Origin: an uncultured Bacteroidota bacterium
GTDB lineage: Bacteria; Bacteroidota; Bacteroidia; Chitinophagales; S012-47
Direction: 5' to 3'
Length of the DNA stretch: 9,915 nt
Assembly (NCBI GenBank): GCA_913062655.1
Contig: CAJXXO010000075.1
Span: 1 to 9,915, forward strand
The notes below the pieces were generated by a model. The model was not told the origin of the DNA. It did not search any database and saw nothing but the letters and a program-made list of their open reading frames with translations. The position numbers and the translations under genes are program-made. Shown here piece after piece: positions 7,357-9,915 of this stretch (its first letter is position 1; every line of letters starts with the position of its first letter).

Positions 7357-9262
7357 TAGCAAGGTGCAAAAATTCGCCAGGTGATAATCCCGTTTCAGAT
7401 TTAAATACGCGATAAAAGGTGCTCTTTGAGTTAAAGCCAGACAGCTCAGCAATTGTAGTGATAGATAGGTTATCCTTTGACATTAGCTGCTTCGCTGCTT
7501 CTATGCGATATAGATTAATGAGTTCATTTAGTGACTTACCAGAGAATCTTTTGACAGCATTGTAGAGGTAGGTTTTGTTGGTACCACAAAGCTGTGCCAA
7601 TTCATCGGCCTTCAAATCAGGTCTTCTGAACACCTCTTCTTCATTGAAGTGATGCTGTACCTTTTGCCATACCTCATGCTCTATATCTTCCTTGTCGTCA
7701 TTATCCCCCCTGTTGCCTTGATCTTCATTCTTCACTATGGATTGAAAAATATATCGCCATTCCTTATTTTTTTCAAATAGAGAATTGTGCATGTCCCTTA
7801 GGCGGACATGATAGCGCAAAAGGGCAATTAAGAGTATGAGCAATACGCCAATGACCCCAGTGGTAAGACCAATTGTTCTCTTCTTATCAGATAAATCCTG
7901 TACAAGAAACTGGATTTTTTTTGTTTTCAAATCATTTTCGTACCGCTCCGCAAAGTCAAACATTGCCGTTTGCTGTTGACTATCAATGATGGCGGCCTCT
8001 ATTGAGTCGGCCTGTTGTAGAAATGTGTAGGCTGACTCGAAGTCACCCTTGTCAGCCAGCCTTCTGTTCCAAATATGGTAGAGGTAATATTTTTCCGTTG
8101 TCGCCAATTGATGCAGTCTAGCAGTCTTATCGTCTAGCAGATTTCTAATGGTGGTGTCAGGAATAAAAGGAGTTCCACCTGCCGCCTCATACCTATCAAT
8201 TAGGTCGAGCCATAAATAATCGCATGATGCCTCCTTTTGACTGACCATCTCCCAAGCTTGCTGGAGGAGCACCTTTACCTGAGCAATACTGTCTTGTAGC
8301 AACAGTGACTCAATGTTAATACGCTCTAGCTGGGGCGTATAATACTCAAATTGAGGCAACAGTTGCTTTGCCTGTTCAATGTAGTAGGTCAAGCGCTCAG
8401 TATCATTTTCAGCAAGAGCTATTTCACCTTGGTTCAGGTAACAGAGTAGCGCCACATGATCGCTGATGTCTTCTTTCAGCAGGATTTGGAAGATATCGGA
8501 GGCTTTTTTGTGCTGCCCAATTGATATGAGTGCTACCCCCATATTTAAAGTAGCAATATGGCCCGGTTCTTTATACTGCAAACTATCTGGCAATACGTAA
8601 TAGCTCTCAGCAAAAAGGTCATAGGCACTACGATGGTAGCCAATAGCCAGGTAAGCTGCTCCTAGATTGCTAGCCGCTTTGGCATAATTTACAGTATCCC
8701 CTATAGCGTCAAATAAAGCCAGGGCTCTCTTCCACGCCTCTATACCTTTTCTATAAGAGAATTGGGAATAGTGGGCACTTCCTATCAACAACTGGACAAC
8801 AGCCAGTTGGGTTGTATCCCGATTCTTTTGGGCTAGTAGACGAGCATGAACCAAGTAAGACAGCGCAGAGTCTTGGGCATTGGCAGTAATTAACGCTTGT
8901 GCCTGGCTAATGGTATGGTCCAGTGTTGTCGGAGTGCCTACGGTTGGCTTCGCGACTACCTTGGACTGCGTGTCATTGACCGATCCATCATTTGGCACAG
9001 GTATATAACTTCCATTGGGGTACTGCTGTCGTGTTGGCTCTTCCCCACTACCAAAAGCTGTTACTATATGGATAGGCTGTCCGTATACCCCTACTGATAT
9101 GCTTAGTAATAGTAGCCACAGCATCCAACTATTATAGGACTGATGGCTCGTAAATACACCACGGCATGGAAAATTGATACGATGTAACCTGGGCCATGAA
9201 CGAAGCAGGGTAGGTATGCCTCGAGTATTTTTACCGGTGGTATAAGTTGGCATATTAGTCAT
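7349..9262 (-). CDS. Membrane-bound TPR sensor / AraC-family transcriptional regulator
   Basis: The 637-residue product joins a TPR-rich N-terminal part to an AraC-type DNA-binding domain. A hydrophobic stretch (residues 47-61, MLWLLLLSISVGVYG) looks like a signal peptide or anchor and is followed by Q62. Residues about 113-445 are helical TPR-like repeats (for example the AKAASNLGAAYLAIGYHRSA unit near 194-213). A single membrane helix spans about 464-483 (IGLTTGVIGVLLILLIALL). The C-terminal domain (about 535-637) has helix-turn-helix segments LAQLCGTNKTYLYNAVKRF (555-573) and ITTIAELSGFNSKSTFYRVF (601-620), then the conserved GLSPGEF. The likely topology puts TPRs outside and DNA-binding inside, a one-component sensor as is common in Bacteroidota. 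Start choice is uncertain: 46 residues precede the hydrophobic core, but starting at M47 would remove all basic residues before it. Neighbouring secreted genes are plausible targets (inference). Confidence 0.92.
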   Translation of the reverse strand: MTNMPTYTTGKNTRGIPTLLRSWPRLHRINFPCRGVFTSHQSYNSWMLWLLLLSISVGVYGQPIHIVTAFGSGEEPTRQQYPNGSYIPVPNDGSVNDTQSKVVAKPTVGTPTTLDHTISQAQALITANAQDSALSYLVHARLLAQKNRDTTQLAVVQLLIGSAHYSQFSYRKGIEAWKRALALFDAIGDTVNYAKAASNLGAAYLAIGYHRSAYDLFAESYYVLPDSLQYKEPGHIATLNMGVALISIGQHKKASDIFQILLKEDISDHVALLCYLNQGEIALAENDTERLTYYIEQAKQLLPQFEYYTPQLERINIESLLLQDSIAQVKVLLQQAWEMVSQKEASCDYLWLDLIDRYEAAGGTPFIPDTTIRNLLDDKTARLHQLATTEKYYLYHIWNRRLADKGDFESAYTFLQQADSIEAAIIDSQQQTAMFDFAERYENDLKTKKIQFLVQDLSDKKRTIGLTTGVIGVLLILLIALLRYHVRLRDMHNSLFEKNKEWRYIFQSIVKNEDQGNRGDNDDKEDIEHEVWQKVQHHFNEEEVFRRPDLKADELAQLCGTNKTYLYNAVKRFSGKSLNELINLYRIEAAKQLMSKDNLSITTIAELSGFNSKSTFYRVFKSETGLSPGEFLHLAKR

Positions 9263-9547
9263 GGGTCACGCATTTACTAATCATTGACTTATTCCACAAT
9301 TCCGGAAGAAGACGATTTAATTATACACCAATACTTTCCATCCATGCAGCACATTCGAATAGCCAATTCGATAGAAAGTAATTCCGTCCAAGAAGACAAA
9401 GGGACGATGTCATAAAGAATGAAGGGATAAACACAAAAATAGAGTACCCCATCTAAACGGTCAAACCGTGCACCCCTAAAAAGTAGCGGTGCCTAATGAC
9501 TCTTCACATAGCCCATTAGTGGCATTGAGCGCTTCTACTTTGACGAA
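9263..9547. other. Gene-free region with small hairpins between regulator and tandem array
   Basis: No coding frame of note. Three adjacent potential stem-loops lie at 9457-9469 (ACGGT/ACCGT, 3-base loop), 9470-9492 (GCACC/GGTGC) and 9490-9524 (TGCC-TAATG paired with CATTA-GT-GGCA, two-base bulge; mutually exclusive at its foot with the second). No T-tract follows. The regulator promoter must lie in the part nearest 9262 but I cannot identify a convincing pair of boxes. Confidence 0.5.
9355..9371. promoter_or_regulatory. Inverted repeat TCGAAT-N5-ATTCGA upstream of the regulator gene
   Basis: TCGAAT (9355-9360) and ATTCGA (9366-9371) are separated by AGCCA, about 95-110 bp before the regulator start. 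A dyad of this size and distance could be an operator. No matching copy is seen in the region before the secreted-protein genes, so it need not be a target of the regulator itself. Confidence 0.3.
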
Positions 9548-9600
9548 CAGGATTACGGCCTCCGGCCCTGATCCTAATAGGGGGTACAAACCCAACCAAG

Positions 9601-9642
9601 GCCAGACTCCCTCATGCTTTTTCATGATCGGGTAGGACTGGC
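9601..9642. repeat. Diverged second hairpin of array unit 1
   Basis: At the place where units 2 and 3 carry their second hairpin, unit 1 has GCCAG (9601-9605) pairing with CTGGC (9638-9642), CCC (9609-9611) with GGG (9630-9632), and TCATG (9612-9616) with CATGA (9623-9627) around a CTTTTT loop. The sequence differs from the other units but a stem-loop is kept. Confidence 0.5.
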
Positions 9643-9708
9643 AAGCAAGCTATTAACCGTGGACAGGATTACGGCCTCCGGCCGTGATCCTAAATAGGGT
9701 GGTACAAC

Positions 9709-9747
9709 AAAAGCCTTGCGAAGCTATCGCTTCGGCCGTGCTTTTTT
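9709..9747. terminator. Bidirectional terminator-like hairpin in array unit 2
   Basis: The inner stem is CGAAGC (9719-9724) / GCTTCG (9729-9734) with loop TATC. An outer AAAAGC (9709-9714) / GCTTTT (9740-9745) helix and a T6 run at 9742-9747 give the shape of an intrinsic terminator. The opposing A-tract makes it symmetric, so it might act on both strands. The internal loop between the two stems weakens the call. Confidence 0.45.
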
Positions 9748-9826
9748 ATGGGTGCTCTTGCGCGAGCGACTAAACAAACGCAGGATTACGGCCTCCGGCC
9801 GTGATCCTAAATAGGGGGGAGTACAA

Positions 9827-9865
9827 CAAAAGCCTTGCGAAGCTATCGCTTCGGCCGTGCTTTTT
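9827..9865. terminator. Bidirectional terminator-like hairpin in array unit 3
   Basis: This is the same structure as in unit 2, with CGAAGC (9838-9843), TATC and GCTTCG (9848-9853), but the T-run is one base shorter (9861-9865). Sequence identity with unit 2 over this part is otherwise complete. Confidence 0.45.
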
Positions 9866-9915
9866 ATGGGTGCTCTTGCGCGAGCAACAGAACAAAAACA
9901 GGATTACGGCCTCCG

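Larger units (their letters stand above)
9548..9915. repeat. Tandem array of a ~117-bp non-coding hairpin unit, continuing beyond the window
   Basis: Units begin with CAGGATTACGG at 9548, 9664, 9781 and 9899, giving periods of 116, 117 and 118 bp; the fourth is cut by the edge. Each starts with an 11-bp stem: GGATTACGGCC, loop TCC, then GGCCGTGATCC (one G-U pair when transcribed). Units 2 and 3 are nearly identical through a second hairpin (CGAAGC, loop TATC, GCTTCG) enclosed by AAAAGC and GCTTTT, followed by T5-T6 and a GCTC/GAGC stem. Unit 1 shares the first ~45 bases but has a diverged remainder. Periods not divisible by three and the lack of frames argue against coding. Function is unknown: tandem small RNAs, terminator-like insulation, or a dispersed palindromic repeat are all possible. 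Confidence 0.85.

Noticed and set aside
7225..7452. A 75-codon minus-strand frame across the end of the regulator gene
   Set aside because: It overlaps the conserved second helix-turn-helix of the regulator in a different frame and has no features of its own.
9263..9547. tRNA or other known structured RNA before the array
   Set aside because: The small stems do not make a cloverleaf, and no T-arm sequence (GTTCRA) or CCA-ended acceptor is present.
9548..9915. The tandem array as a CRISPR
   Set aside because: The repeated unit is the whole ~117 bp rather than a short repeat separated by unique spacers; no cas gene is nearby.
9548..9915. The array as integron attC sites
   Set aside because: No GTTRRRY core sites, no cassettes between units and no integrase in the window.
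9548..9915. The array as classic REP elements
   Set aside because: Units are much longer than usual REPs, strictly tandem, lack the GTAG-type head, and no REP-associated transposase is visible.

Overview
The window looks like chromosomal DNA from a Bacteroidota bacterium, most likely of the Saprospiria (Saprospiraceae/Lewinella) type. This is an inference from content: a giant secreted protein with HYR and beta-helix repeats, a membrane-bound TPR-AraC regulator, A/T-rich gene starts without Shine-Dalgarno sequences, and a small cysteine-containing secreted protein of a kind common in that phylum. No rRNA or housekeeping gene is present to fix the taxonomy.

All three genes I can support lie on the minus strand. 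Reading right to left: a tandem array of a ~117-bp non-coding unit with strong hairpins (9548 to the window edge); a gene-free stretch with several small inverted repeats (9263-9547); a 637-codon membrane-spanning TPR/AraC-type regulator (7349-9262); a 316-bp intergenic region with repeated TTCTCAAA boxes and an inverted repeat (7033-7348); a 135-codon small secreted protein (6625-7032); and, 50 bp after it, a giant open frame from 6574 to the left edge (at least 2191 codons, C-terminus outside the window).

The giant frame fills two thirds of the window. It encodes a signal peptide, a HYR-type domain split by an inserted reelin/MAM-like jelly-roll domain, a second HYR domain, a third Ig-like segment, and then a very long right-handed parallel beta-helix of about 45 rungs with the motif N-x-A-x-x-x-G-G. 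The helix holds an internal duplication of over 300 residues and a strikingly acidic stretch.

The arrangement suggests an exported surface adhesin or surface-layer protein co-transcribed with a small secreted partner. The adjacent regulator, with a TPR region predicted outside the membrane and a DNA-binding domain inside, could sense an envelope signal and act on the box-rich region between it and the secreted genes. That regulatory link is inferred from position and sequence repeats only. The 117-bp array at the right edge is the least explained element.
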